From contig JBGSVW010000021.1 in NCBI GenBank assembly GCA_041752735.1, positions 1 through 57,233 on the forward strand: DNA of 57,233 nucleotides. Direction: 5' to 3'. A program made the translations under genes and the position numbers. Of the stretch, positions 35,954 to 44,207 are shown piece by piece. The DNA comes from UBA1422 sp041752735 (GTDB lineage Bacteria; Bacillota; Clostridia; Peptostreptococcales; Anaerovoracaceae). The first letter of the stretch is position 1; the number at the start of each line of letters is the position of its first letter. The notes beneath the pieces are model-generated. The model saw nothing but the letters and a program-made list of their open reading frames with translations. It was not told where the DNA came from and searched no databases.

Positions 35954-36076
35954 TTATCGCTTCGAAAGCATTGATATAATCTCTTTGATTGCCGGGAATG
36001 CAATAAGGCAAAAGCCTACACAAAACCAACCATACACTCCCCAGTAATAAATTCCTAATGCAGTTTCGCTCATCAT
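35954..36076 (-). CDS. 40-residue single-helix membrane protein coupled to symporter 2
   Basis: Not long enough for ordinary gene calling but strongly supported: GGAGGTG lies five bases before the ATG, which overlaps the symporter 2 stop codon (ATGA). The protein has one aromatic-rich transmembrane helix (about residues 9-31) and a short basic end (SKR). By position it could be a small accessory subunit of the symporter, as is known for several transporters of this superfamily. The function is inferred. Confidence 0.75.
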   Translation of the reverse strand: MMSETALGIYYWGVYGWFCVGFCLIAFPAIKEIISMLSKR

Positions 36077-37590
36077 GATTTCACCTCCGATTCATGTACT
36101 TTATGAGAGGGTTCATATGACTTCAATTTGCTGAAATCAAACGAATACTTGCTTGCAAATGATCCAAGAATTACGATAGCAGCGGGCACAAACATTGACA
36201 ACATATTTCCAACAAACCAATTGATATCCTCATTTGGGATCGCAAACCAAGCTGTCAATCCGGCAGCAAGACCTAAAAACATAGATGTTACTGCAACAAC
36301 TGGCGAGGTTTTTTTCCAATACATACCCGCTACAAATGCACTTGTGGGTGCCGCAAAAATAATACCACTGAAAATGTCCAATTTTAGCAGCGAGACACCT
36401 TCCAGCATAATGGCTGCAATACCAACGATGAGGCCCAATGCGATGGTGATTTTTCTTCCAAATGCCATTTGTTGCTTCTCAGTTGCTTCCTTATTAACTA
36501 TTTTTTTGTAAAAGTCAACCGTGAATAATGCCTGCGCTCCAGCCAGACAATTGCCCCCGGTTGTCATGCCTGCCATAAAGATCATTAAAACAAACATGAT
36601 GCTTCCCAGGCCGGTTCCATAAACAAATTGAAGCATATAGGGAGCAGCTTCCGACGTGAGGTTGATCCCATTTCCAACGCCAACATTCATGGCCAATACT
36701 GAGGTTCCAAATACATTTCCGCTGAGGATGGGAATTGGTGCCCATGCGAACAATGTTCCTATGACATATGCTTTCAATAATGTTTTGGAGCTGACTGTGG
36801 CGATCGCTTTGGAGTAATAGCCTTGGTCAAGCAATACTTGACCCATGGCAATAACCACAGCGGTTATCCCATATCGCAATCCCGCAGCGGAAGTCATGGA
36901 CAAGGCTTCTGGATTATAGTTGTTATTGTCTGGATTATTAACAACATCCAGCAGTCCTTTATAAAGTCCCTCAATACCCATTGCATTCAATATCATCGGA
37001 ATCGTAATGATAAAAATAATGGCTATGATGAAAAACTGAATCAAATCATTGAAAATGGACCCACGCAATCCGGCTCTGGTTATATAAGCAGTTACAATCG
37101 CAACCGGTATAAAGGCGCCTAATGCGTAGGGGATTCCAAAAATCCTGCTGAAGGCGATTCCAATGCCCACACCCTGTTCGGTAAATACATATAGGATGAC
37201 TCCAATCCCGAACACAAAAAAGATTCTCGAAACCTTGGTACCATAGCGCTGCTCTACAAATTCTGTAAAAGTAGTCGCTTTTGGCATCATTTTTCTCAAG
37301 TGAATTACAAGAGGTATGAAAATAAAGAATGGGACACACGCACCCCAAGAGTAATTAAACCCCCCAGAAACGCCATACCACATTCCCGCTTCTGCCGCAC
37401 CCATGATGGTAGTGGTCCAAATCCATGATACCATAACACTGGCTGCAATCAATGCATAGGGAATACTTCTACCCGCTGCTACAAAATCATCAACCCCTTC
37501 TATGGGGAACCGCTTTGAAACCGCAACGGAAATGGAAATAAACACAAGGGCAAATGCGCCAAGTATCAAGTAGCCGTACATACTTTCCAT
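36073..37590 (-). CDS. Sodium:solute symporter (SSS family) 2
   Basis: A 505-residue, about 13-segment SSS protein. It shares GAAEAGMWYGVSGGFNYSWGA and the DQGYYSKA motif with symporter 1 (DQGYWLKA). A charged C-terminal tail (KLKSYEPSHKVHESEVKS) follows the last helix. Solute unknown. AGGAGGAAG precedes the ATG. It opens a unit with the 40-residue protein and the nitrilase-family gene. Confidence 0.92.
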   Translation of the reverse strand: MESMYGYLILGAFALVFISISVAVSKRFPIEGVDDFVAAGRSIPYALIAASVMVSWIWTTTIMGAAEAGMWYGVSGGFNYSWGACVPFFIFIPLVIHLRKMMPKATTFTEFVEQRYGTKVSRIFFVFGIGVILYVFTEQGVGIGIAFSRIFGIPYALGAFIPVAIVTAYITRAGLRGSIFNDLIQFFIIAIIFIITIPMILNAMGIEGLYKGLLDVVNNPDNNNYNPEALSMTSAAGLRYGITAVVIAMGQVLLDQGYYSKAIATVSSKTLLKAYVIGTLFAWAPIPILSGNVFGTSVLAMNVGVGNGINLTSEAAPYMLQFVYGTGLGSIMFVLMIFMAGMTTGGNCLAGAQALFTVDFYKKIVNKEATEKQQMAFGRKITIALGLIVGIAAIMLEGVSLLKLDIFSGIIFAAPTSAFVAGMYWKKTSPVVAVTSMFLGLAAGLTAWFAIPNEDINWFVGNMLSMFVPAAIVILGSFASKYSFDFSKLKSYEPSHKVHESEVKS

Positions 37591-37629
37591 ATAACTTCCT
37601 CCTTATCTGTTTACAGGCAATAACTAACA

Positions 37630-37659
37630 TACATTATTGTACATTATCGTACGCTTAAT
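37630..37659 (-). repeat. Three 10-bp-phased TAC repeats upstream of symporter 2
   Basis: On the plus strand, TACATTATTG, TACATTATCG and TACGCTTAAT run head to tail, with TAC at exactly 37630, 37640 and 37650. They overlap a possible promoter (TTGATA 37667-37672, GATAAT 37643-37648, minus strand). The same phasing occurs before the HTH gene, so a shared operator is likely. Confidence 0.6.
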
Positions 37660-37710
37660 TGCATCTTATCAAATTGTCAAAATATTTGCAAGCCTTTTTT
37701 CATATCAATA

Positions 37711-37740
37711 AAAAAAAGCTGCTTCCTACGGAAGCAGCTT
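37711..37740 (-). terminator. Terminator overlapping the symporter 3 stop codon
   Basis: AAGCTGCTTCC (37716-37726) pairs perfectly with GGAAGCAGCTT (37730-37740). On the minus strand eight T residues follow. The TAG stop of symporter 3 lies across the end of the stem and loop, so the last codons form part of the hairpin. Confidence 0.9.
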
Positions 37741-39192
37741 GGTATTTTTGAATTTTTCCGACCAATAATATGTGGTATCTACTACTCTATCAGGGGGTTT
37801 TCCGCTGGTCCAAGATATAACAAGTGTCACAACCACATTTATCAGGATCCCTTGTAGCAATCCTGTCAAACTTAGCGTAAACCCTGTAAATGTAAGAACA
37901 ATGCAATATGCTAATCCCGAGAATGCTCCTGTGATTGCTCCCCTACCATTAACACTTCTTGAAAACCATGCGAACCCATAACTAGGGATTAATAAAATTG
38001 TGGCAACCGACAAGCCATAAATCCAGAGGTAAATGATGTCATTCAAGTTGATAGCAAAGGCAAAACCGACTGCTCCGGCAAGTAGCATACCCCCTTTTGT
38101 CCAAAAGATCAGTTCTTTATCTTCAGCATCTCGGTTGAGAAAACGCTTAACAATATCATGAGAAAAAATAATTCCCGATGCAAGCATAAATGAGTCCGAT
38201 GAAGATAAAATTGCCGAGAATAATGATAGCAACAAAAATATCGTCAGTGGTTTTCCTAACTTTTCAAAGATAAAACTGTAGATGACATATCCTGGCTCCA
38301 TATCAGAGCCAATCAAAGACTTTTGAAAAACACCTATGAACGCTGGTAGCAGTAATAAAATAAGAGTAATGGTTAAAGGAATTAAAAATCCCCAGAATGC
38401 TGTTTTGTCCGTTTTGCATGAATAAATGCGTTCCCAATCTCCCTGGTCGCCCACAAGAAAAAAAGTCCCTAGTAGTAGCACAAACACAACACCACTGATT
38501 TGTATATTGCTTATATTTGTAATGCTCAAGTTTCCTATTAATTGGTTTTGGTCATAATACTCAAAGATGTTTTTAATTCCGCCGTTCATTCGAACACTAA
38601 GTACAAGCAAGATAATCATGCCTATGGTTTGCATAAACCCTTGCAGTACGTCGGTCAGCACAACACCCCAAAGTCCGCTAAGGGAAGTATAGGCTGTGAC
38701 GATTAAAAATGTTAATAACACTGCAAGGTTTCTGTCTATTTCGATGACATAAGTAATCATATAGGATAACGCTGTAAATTGCATTCCGATTACAGTTACA
38801 TTACGTACAAGAATTCCTACAGACACTGGGATTCGGATTGCTTCTCCATATTCTGGGAAACGAGCAGCAAAGAAATCCCCAATGCTCATAAAATTCAGCT
38901 TTCTGATTCTGGTTATAAAAAACACTACGAAAGCAGCACCCATCAAGCAGGAAATCCCAAACAACCAGTATTGATTCATCCCGCTTTGATAAGATTTTCC
39001 GGCTAGTCCAATAATTGTTCCTCCACCAATCCACGTACCGAGGTAAGTGAACACGACAAAAGTCATTGAAAGATTTCTTCCGCAAAAGTTATACTCTAAA
39101 TATGAAGCGAGTGCTCTTTTTACAAAAAAAGCACTCAACACAAACAATATTGCAACATATATACCGATCAGGATAACAGCGAAGAATCCCAT
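37726..39192 (-). CDS. Sodium:solute symporter (SSS family) 3
   Basis: A 488-residue SSS protein of a different branch from symporters 1 and 2. Its N-terminal FVVFTYLGTWIGGGTIIGLAGKSYQSG and internal FSAILSSSDSFMLASG fit PutP/panF-like sodium symporters, the latter carrying Ser residues of the usual second Na+ site. About 13 hydrophobic segments. It ends in TAG. GGAGCAG precedes the ATG. It is probably co-transcribed with the HTH gene, 12 bases upstream. Confidence 0.9.
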   Translation of the reverse strand: MGFFAVILIGIYVAILFVLSAFFVKRALASYLEYNFCGRNLSMTFVVFTYLGTWIGGGTIIGLAGKSYQSGMNQYWLFGISCLMGAAFVVFFITRIRKLNFMSIGDFFAARFPEYGEAIRIPVSVGILVRNVTVIGMQFTALSYMITYVIEIDRNLAVLLTFLIVTAYTSLSGLWGVVLTDVLQGFMQTIGMIILLVLSVRMNGGIKNIFEYYDQNQLIGNLSITNISNIQISGVVFVLLLGTFFLVGDQGDWERIYSCKTDKTAFWGFLIPLTITLILLLLPAFIGVFQKSLIGSDMEPGYVIYSFIFEKLGKPLTIFLLLSLFSAILSSSDSFMLASGIIFSHDIVKRFLNRDAEDKELIFWTKGGMLLAGAVGFAFAINLNDIIYLWIYGLSVATILLIPSYGFAWFSRSVNGRGAITGAFSGLAYCIVLTFTGFTLSLTGLLQGILINVVVTLVISWTSGKPPDRVVDTTYYWSEKFKNTKLLP

Positions 39193-39204
39193 TGGGCTGC
39201 TCCT

Positions 39205-39399
39205 TTACTTTTCTTCGGGAGACGGTTCTCTTCCGTTTGCTCTCACCCAGTCAACCACTTCTTGCTGCTCGAAACGGATATTTTTACCCAACTTGATAAA
39301 AGGCATCCCTTTCTTTTTTAGATTGTATACCGTGGTTCTTGTTACTTTCAGCATTTCACTGACATCTTCCACCGTTAGAAATTTGATATCTGCTGGCAC
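39205..39399 (-). CDS. Helix-turn-helix DNA-binding protein, excisionase (MerR-like) type
   Basis: A 64-residue protein made of one winged HTH of the HTH_17/excisionase family: FLTVEDVSEMLKVTRTTVYNLKKKGMPFIKLGKNIRFEQQEVVDWV. The start is GTG with GAGGG seven bases upstream. No phage or transposon gene is near, so it is probably a local regulator of the symporter cluster, not an excisionase. Phased repeats lie directly upstream. Confidence 0.85.
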   Translation of the reverse strand: MPADIKFLTVEDVSEMLKVTRTTVYNLKKKGMPFIKLGKNIRFEQQEVVDWVRANGREPSPEEK

Positions 39400-39417
39400 T
39401 TGTTTTCCCTCATTTCA

Positions 39418-39447
39418 TACTTTAATGTACTTTCTTATACTATATTT
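39418..39447 (-). repeat. Three 10-bp-phased TAC repeats upstream of the HTH gene
   Basis: On the plus strand TACTTTAATG, TACTTTCTTA and TACTATATTT run head to tail with TAC at 39418, 39428 and 39438. They match the phase and orientation of the repeats before symporter 2. They lie 19 bases upstream of the HTH start, consistent with autoregulation. Confidence 0.6.
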
Positions 39448-39568
39448 AACAATATATCATCATTCCGTTCATCTGTAAACCCGGTTTTCTATGTGTCGAA
39501 TGCAAAAACTGCCAATTTCCTAGGTACCCTCTCTGGCCAGGGCTCCAAACCTAATTCTAACGGCAAGT

Positions 39569-39598
39569 AAAAGAGATAGTCGATAGACTATCTCTTTT
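39569..39598 (-). terminator. Terminator after tRNA-Ala
   Basis: AAAAGAGATAGTC (39569-39581) pairs perfectly with GACTATCTCTTTT (39586-39598) around GATA, directly downstream of the tRNA on the minus strand. Confidence 0.85.
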
Positions 39599-39602
39599 GT
39601 TT

Positions 39603-39678
39603 TGGTGGAGAATAGGGGGTTCGAACCCCTGGCCTCTGCATTGCGAACGCAGCGCGATCCCAACTTCGCCAATTCCCC
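39603..39678 (-). tRNA. tRNA-Ala(CGC)
   Basis: A 76-base cloverleaf on the minus strand: acceptor GGGGAAT/ATTCTCC with the alanine identity pair G3-U70, anticodon stem CTGCG/TGCAG with loop TTCGCAA (anticodon CGC), T-arm AGGGG-TTCGAAC-CCCCT, and an encoded CCA end. The D-arm (GGCGAAGTTGGGATCGCG) is unusual for tRNA-Ala but can pair. A minor-codon Ala tRNA is the best reading. Confidence 0.85.
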
Positions 39679-39695
39679 ATCTTGATATCATTGGT

Positions 39696-39724
39696 TTCAT
39701 AATTTTAGGTTTCATTTGTAACAA
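39696..39724 (-). promoter_or_regulatory. Promoter of tRNA-Ala
   Basis: TTGTTA (39719-39724), 17-base spacer and TATGAA (39696-39701) on the minus strand, about 18 bases upstream of the tRNA 5' end. Confidence 0.5.
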
Positions 39725-39837
39725 TAATATCCTACAACTTTCCACCAGAAAAAACAAGTTTGATCACTCTATAAAAAAACTGTCTACCCTTCAAATAGTC
39801 AGTATATTCCGAATCCATACATTTTGGCGATTTGTGT

Positions 39838-39866
39838 TTGCGTTTGGATTAAGTTTGGAGTAAACT
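39838..39866 (+). promoter_or_regulatory. Possible promoter of the acetate transporter gene
   Basis: TTGCGT (39838-39843), 17-base spacer and TAAACT (39861-39866). A small hairpin GTGCC-TTTTCA-GGCAC (39876-39891) lies between it and the ribosome site. Both hexamers are imperfect. Confidence 0.4.
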
Positions 39867-39910
39867 GTTCATCGTGTGCCTTTTCAGGCACTATTTGGAG
39901 GATTACATTA

Positions 39911-40459
39911 ATGAATGACTTATCAAAAAAAGTCAATCCTGCCCCTCTTGGGCTTATGGGATTTGGCATGACCACGGTCTTATTAAATTTGCACAATGCC
40001 GGCATCATTGAACTTTCTATTATGATCGTTGCCATGGGCATTGCCATGGGTGGACTTGCCCAGATTATTGCAGGAGTTCTGGAATTCACAGGGGGAAACA
40101 CCTTTAGCGGAACAGCTTTCACTGCGTACGGTTGCTTTTGGTGGTCTCTGGTGATTATTTGGGTCATTCCAGCATCCAATCCGGCTGATGAAGTATCCAT
40201 GGGATTCTATTTACTGATTTGGGCCATCTTTACCGCAGGCATGTTTATTGGTTCTTTGAAGCATAATAATGCGACAAAATTTATATTTGGTTCCTTGACC
40301 ATCCTGTTCCTGCTTCTGGCTCTGGGAGATTTCTCCGGCAATGCCACCATTAAGATGATTGCAGGCTACGAAGGTCTGATTTGTGGTCTTAGTGCCATGT
40401 GCAGTGGTTTAGGACAGATTATCAACAACGAATTCGGCAAAACCGTCGTCAAACTATAA
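39911..40459 (+). CDS. Acetate uptake transporter (AceTr, GPR1/FUN34/YaaH family)
   Basis: A 182-residue, six-helix transporter carrying the family signature NPAPLGLMGFGMTT near residue 9 and FTGGNTFSGTAFTAYGCFWWS. Relatives (SatP/YaaH) move acetate and succinate with protons. GGAGGA precedes the ATG; longer in-frame starts lack a site. It sits directly before the Ehr-type complex but that operon appears to have its own promoter. Confidence 0.93.
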   Translation: MNDLSKKVNPAPLGLMGFGMTTVLLNLHNAGIIELSIMIVAMGIAMGGLAQIIAGVLEFTGGNTFSGTAFTAYGCFWWSLVIIWVIPASNPADEVSMGFYLLIWAIFTAGMFIGSLKHNNATKFIFGSLTILFLLLALGDFSGNATIKMIAGYEGLICGLSAMCSGLGQIINNEFGKTVVKL

Positions 40460-40470
40460 AGGCGATTCCC

Positions 40471-40498
40471 TTGACAATGAACCCGTTGAAATGATAGT
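40471..40498 (+). promoter_or_regulatory. Promoter of the Ehr-type operon
   Basis: A consensus TTGACA (40471-40476), a 16-base spacer and GATAGT (40493-40498) lie about 45 bases before the first subunit gene. Confidence 0.45.
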
Positions 40499-40541
40499 CT
40501 GAAATTGCTATTTTATGCAAGTAGCGAAGGAGGTTCTATCA

Positions 40542-42584
40542 ATGGGCATGTTTGAGTCAGACTCACTGCTCTGTCTTACGATTATCATATATTTAGCAGC
40601 TGCAGTGGCAGCTTTGGTTTTTAGCGGTCAGCAACGCTTTAGTGTCCTGTTGGCCCAGGGGCTATGCATGCTTGCCGGGATATCGGGCGCAGCATCGGCC
40701 CTTGTTTTTTTGCTAAGCGGAAGTGAGTCGTTTCATCTACAGCTCTTTTCCTCCCCCATCCCTTTCTTGTCCATGGGCATCACTTTTGATGGGTTGTCTG
40801 CCTTCTTCATATTAATACTATCAATCCTGGTCTTTTGTGTCTCCCTGTATTCGGTGGGGTATCTCTCTCATTACCTTGGGAAACGCAATATCAGCACCTA
40901 TCAGCTTTTATATGTTCTATTTATCTTATCCATGCTACTGGTTTTCGTGGCAGGAAATGGAATCTTGTTTTTTATGGCTTGGGAGGCCATGGCCATCGTC
41001 TCCTACTTTCTCGTGGTCTTTGAATCTGAAAATGCAGAAACCCGCAAGGCCGGGTTGATTTATATCGTGATGACTAATGTCAGTGCCGCATTTCTCCTTG
41101 TCGCTTTGATGCTGATGTATCAGCATACGGGAAGTTTTGACCTGTCACAAAGCGCAGCAGAAATCCCATCAGGCATTAAGAATATTATGTTTGTGTTGTT
41201 CCTGATTGGATTTGGAACAAAGGGTGGCATCGCGCCACTTCATATCTGGCTACCTCGGGCTCACCCGGCAGCGCCCGGCCCCATCTCAGCTTTAATGTCA
41301 GGAATTATGATCAAAACAGCCATCTATGGCCTCCTACGTTTTGTGCTGGACTTCCTGGGGGCGGAAATCGCCTGGTGGGGATACGTCCTTTTGGCGTTAG
41401 GGATTTTCTCTACAATCATGGGTGTCTTGTATGCCTTTATTTCAAAAAACATCAAACGGATGCTGGCACACAGCAGCGTTGAAAACATGGGGATTCTTTT
41501 CATCGGCCTTGGCATTGTATTCATCTCCACCGCCACAGGCGCTAAAGAAGTAGCTGCATTGTCATTGATGGCCACCCTGCTTCATTGCTTCTTCCATGCC
41601 ATCTATAAAGGAAGTTTGTTTCTCAGTGTTGGCTCCATCCATTTTGCCACACACACCAAAAACATGGAGGAATTAGGCGGGCTGATTAAAAAAATGCCCG
41701 TCACCGCTGTGCTGTTCCTTGGGGGGGCATTATCCATTGCGGCAATCGTACCTTTCAGTGGGTTTGTCAGCGAATGGCTCATGTATCAATCCATCTTTTC
41801 CAGTTTAGTTCTGGGACAGGCAGGATTGAATATTCTATTAATAATTACAGCCGCTGCGCTTGCTATGGCAGCCGCGCTTTCCGCCGGCAGCATGATTAAG
41901 TTATACGGCATTTCGTTCCTGGGAAGACCAAGAACCCTCCATGCCGAATCGGCGGTGGAAGTGCCCAAAGTGATGAATGTGGCCATTGGTATTCTCATCT
42001 CCATGAGCCTGCTCTTCGGTTTGTTCCCAAGGGTCGCAGTGAATCTGATCAATGGAGTCGTCCTGAACTTCCAAGGGATTTCCATAAAGGATCAGCTAAC
42101 AGGAAATTTTCTTTTGGTTTCTTTTCCATTGAATATCAATGAGAACGCCATCTCACCTGCCCTGGCCCTCGGGCTTTGCGCAGTCGTGATTTTGCTTGCA
42201 CTTTTGTTTATAAGGGGCATTGGTGGCAAGTATTCGCAGCGGCTCTATGGAACCTGGGATTGCGGATTCAAAACGCTGACACCCAGAATGCAGTATAGCG
42301 GACGTGCTTTTTCCAAACCCATTAAAATTGTATTCCGGATATTTATCAAATCAACCCGAGAACTGAAGCTGGTGGGGGATGCCCTATATCATCCGGAATC
42401 CATTGAATATAATGTGAAAACCGAATCCACTTTGGAAAAGTATGTGTACCTTCCCATGATTAAGGGTGTATCCTTGCTTTCAGAAAAACTAAAATTTATG
42501 ATACAAACAGGAAGCGTTCACGCTTACTTGCTCTATATTTTCGTCGCTGTACTGGTTTTAATGCTTTATAACCGGGTGAACTGA
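40542..42584 (+). CDS. Ehr/hydrogenase-4-like subunit B (NuoL/antiporter-like)
   Basis: A 680-residue proton/Na+ antiporter-type membrane subunit, related to HyfB, HycC and NuoL. Hallmarks are MAWEAMAIVSYFLVVFE (TM5 with the Glu), FGTKGGIAPLHIWLPRAHPAAPGPISALMSG (the discontinuous TM7 with its Lys) and HCFFHAIYKGSLFLSVGSI. About 15 segments and a long C-terminal helix with an amphipathic stretch are present. The ATG at 40542 follows GGAGGTTC. Being first in the operon, it forms the distal part of the membrane arm. Confidence 0.93.
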   Translation: MGMFESDSLLCLTIIIYLAAAVAALVFSGQQRFSVLLAQGLCMLAGISGAASALVFLLSGSESFHLQLFSSPIPFLSMGITFDGLSAFFILILSILVFCVSLYSVGYLSHYLGKRNISTYQLLYVLFILSMLLVFVAGNGILFFMAWEAMAIVSYFLVVFESENAETRKAGLIYIVMTNVSAAFLLVALMLMYQHTGSFDLSQSAAEIPSGIKNIMFVLFLIGFGTKGGIAPLHIWLPRAHPAAPGPISALMSGIMIKTAIYGLLRFVLDFLGAEIAWWGYVLLALGIFSTIMGVLYAFISKNIKRMLAHSSVENMGILFIGLGIVFISTATGAKEVAALSLMATLLHCFFHAIYKGSLFLSVGSIHFATHTKNMEELGGLIKKMPVTAVLFLGGALSIAAIVPFSGFVSEWLMYQSIFSSLVLGQAGLNILLIITAAALAMAAALSAGSMIKLYGISFLGRPRTLHAESAVEVPKVMNVAIGILISMSLLFGLFPRVAVNLINGVVLNFQGISIKDQLTGNFLLVSFPLNINENAISPALALGLCAVVILLALLFIRGIGGKYSQRLYGTWDCGFKTLTPRMQYSGRAFSKPIKIVFRIFIKSTRELKLVGDALYHPESIEYNVKTESTLEKYVYLPMIKGVSLLSEKLKFMIQTGSVHAYLLYIFVAVLVLMLYNRVN

Positions 42585-42596
42585 AAGGAGGGTTAC

Positions 42597-43547
42597 ATGG
42601 CAACAATAACATATCTTATTTTGCAGATTGTCATGGTCATTCTGCTTGCTCCTTTGGTGAACGGGATCATAGGGAAGCTTAAAGCATTGACCCAAAAGCG
42701 AACCGGCGCACCTGTGCTGCAAATGTATTATGATTTACACAAACTGATGCGCAAAGCTGCAGTGGTCTCCGATGTCTCTTCCTGGATTTTCCGGGCAACG
42801 CCTTACATCGTATTCGGCACGGCGGTTGTGGCGGCCATGCTTGTACCTGTTACTGTCAGGATTCTACCGGACGGCATTCCGGGCGATATGATTATGCTGT
42901 TTTACATCCTTGCATTGGGAAGGTTTTTTATGTGTCTGGCAGCCCTGGACACCGGTAGTGCTTTTGGCGGTATGGGTTCCAGCCGGGAAGTGATGATTTC
43001 ATCTTTGATTGAACCATCGGTCATTGTAGTTATTATTACCCTGGGATTGATTTGTAAGTCCACTTCGGTGTTTACCATTATGGACTCCATGGCTCAAAGC
43101 GGGGCAAGTTTCATTGGTCCGGTTTACATCCTTCTTTTCCTGGCTATGCTGATTATCCTCATTGCGGAAACCTCAAGAATCCCACTGGATGATCCCGATA
43201 CCCATTTGGAACTAACCATGGTTCATGAGGCCATGATTCTAGAATATTCCGGGCGGCATCTGGCTTTAATGGAGTTTGGGGCAGTCATCAAACAAATGAT
43301 GTTGATGACCCTGATGGTGAATATTTTTCTGCCTCTTGATTCTTTTTTGACCGTCACTGGAGTAGCCGGGGTAGCTTTGTCCTTGCTGATTTATCTAGGG
43401 AAAATGTTAGTGTTGGCCATCATCATCGCGCTGATTGAAGTCAATACGGTCAAGGTGCGGTTTTTCAGCATTCCAAATCTAGCTGCATTGTCGTTTATCC
43501 TGGCCTTTTTAGGCTTTATGCAATATTTCGTTTTAGGGAGGTCCTGA
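42597..43547 (+). CDS. Ehr/hydrogenase-4-like subunit C (NuoH-like)
   Basis: A 316-residue membrane subunit of the HyfC/HycD/NuoH family, which anchors the hydrophilic arm and contributes to the quinone or ion channel. Typical blocks are GIIGKLKALTQKRTGAPVLQMYYDLHKLMRK, ALDTGSAFGGMGSSREVM and the acidic loop AETSRIPLDDPDTHLELTMVHEAMILEYSG. GGAGGG precedes the ATG. Its stop and the next start overlap by one base. Confidence 0.95.
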   Translation: MATITYLILQIVMVILLAPLVNGIIGKLKALTQKRTGAPVLQMYYDLHKLMRKAAVVSDVSSWIFRATPYIVFGTAVVAAMLVPVTVRILPDGIPGDMIMLFYILALGRFFMCLAALDTGSAFGGMGSSREVMISSLIEPSVIVVIITLGLICKSTSVFTIMDSMAQSGASFIGPVYILLFLAMLIILIAETSRIPLDDPDTHLELTMVHEAMILEYSGRHLALMEFGAVIKQMMLMTLMVNIFLPLDSFLTVTGVAGVALSLLIYLGKMLVLAIIIALIEVNTVKVRFFSIPNLAALSFILAFLGFMQYFVLGRS

Positions 43548-44203
43548 TGGAACGTTACCTTGATTTATTATCCGTGTTGATGTTGCTGACCGCCATCACG
43601 CTGGTGTCACATAAAAGAATCCGTTCCTACATCCGGACATTTCGTCTGCAGGCTATTTTGATTGCCATCATTGCAGGTTTCATGGGAATAGAAAGTCTGC
43701 GAGAAGAAGGAATCTTTGATATATTGATTATTTGTGCCATCATCATTGCGTTAAAAGTTGTCATCATTCCCATGTTGCTTCACAAGACCTTTGCCAATGT
43801 GGAGGATGTGGTGGAAAAGGATTTTTACCTTAACATCCCGATTTTGATCTTGATGAGTTGCATGCTGGTGGTCTTTTCCTATTTTACCCTGTCGGGCATC
43901 AGTGGATTGGACACTGGCCATGTGAGCCTCCAGGTGGTAAACGCCTTTTCTGTGATATTAATCGGATTCTTCTTCATGATCAGCCGAAAAAAGGCCATCG
44001 GACAAATCATCGGATATCTGGTTATGGAAAACGGAATTTTCGTCACGGCAATTTTTTCCACCCATGGGATGCCATTTATTGTGGATATCGGTATCTTCAT
44101 TGACATGATTACCGCTGTCCTGATTATGGGCGTCATGGTGGTCCAAATCAACGACAAATTTGACTCCATTAACATAAATAATCTTCGGAACTTGAAAGGA
44201 TAA
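43547..44203 (+). CDS. Ehr/hydrogenase-4-like subunit E (NuoK-like)
   Basis: A 218-residue membrane protein of the HyfE family, with six or seven hydrophobic segments and a C-terminal NuoK-like part (GYLVMENGIFVTAI with Glu). Such subunits replace NuoJ/NuoK in hydrogenase-4-type complexes. GGGAGG precedes the ATG. Confidence 0.9.
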   Translation: MERYLDLLSVLMLLTAITLVSHKRIRSYIRTFRLQAILIAIIAGFMGIESLREEGIFDILIICAIIIALKVVIIPMLLHKTFANVEDVVEKDFYLNIPILILMSCMLVVFSYFTLSGISGLDTGHVSLQVVNAFSVILIGFFFMISRKKAIGQIIGYLVMENGIFVTAIFSTHGMPFIVDIGIFIDMITAVLIMGVMVVQINDKFDSININNLRNLKG

Positions 44204-44207
44204 ACGG

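Noticed and set aside
39205..39399. Excisionase of a prophage or integrative element
   Set aside because: No integrase or phage gene is nearby; the gene is coupled to a symporter and preceded by repeats that fit autoregulation.
39799..40200. 133-residue minus-strand frame opposite the acetate transporter
   Set aside because: It is the complement of a well-supported transporter gene.
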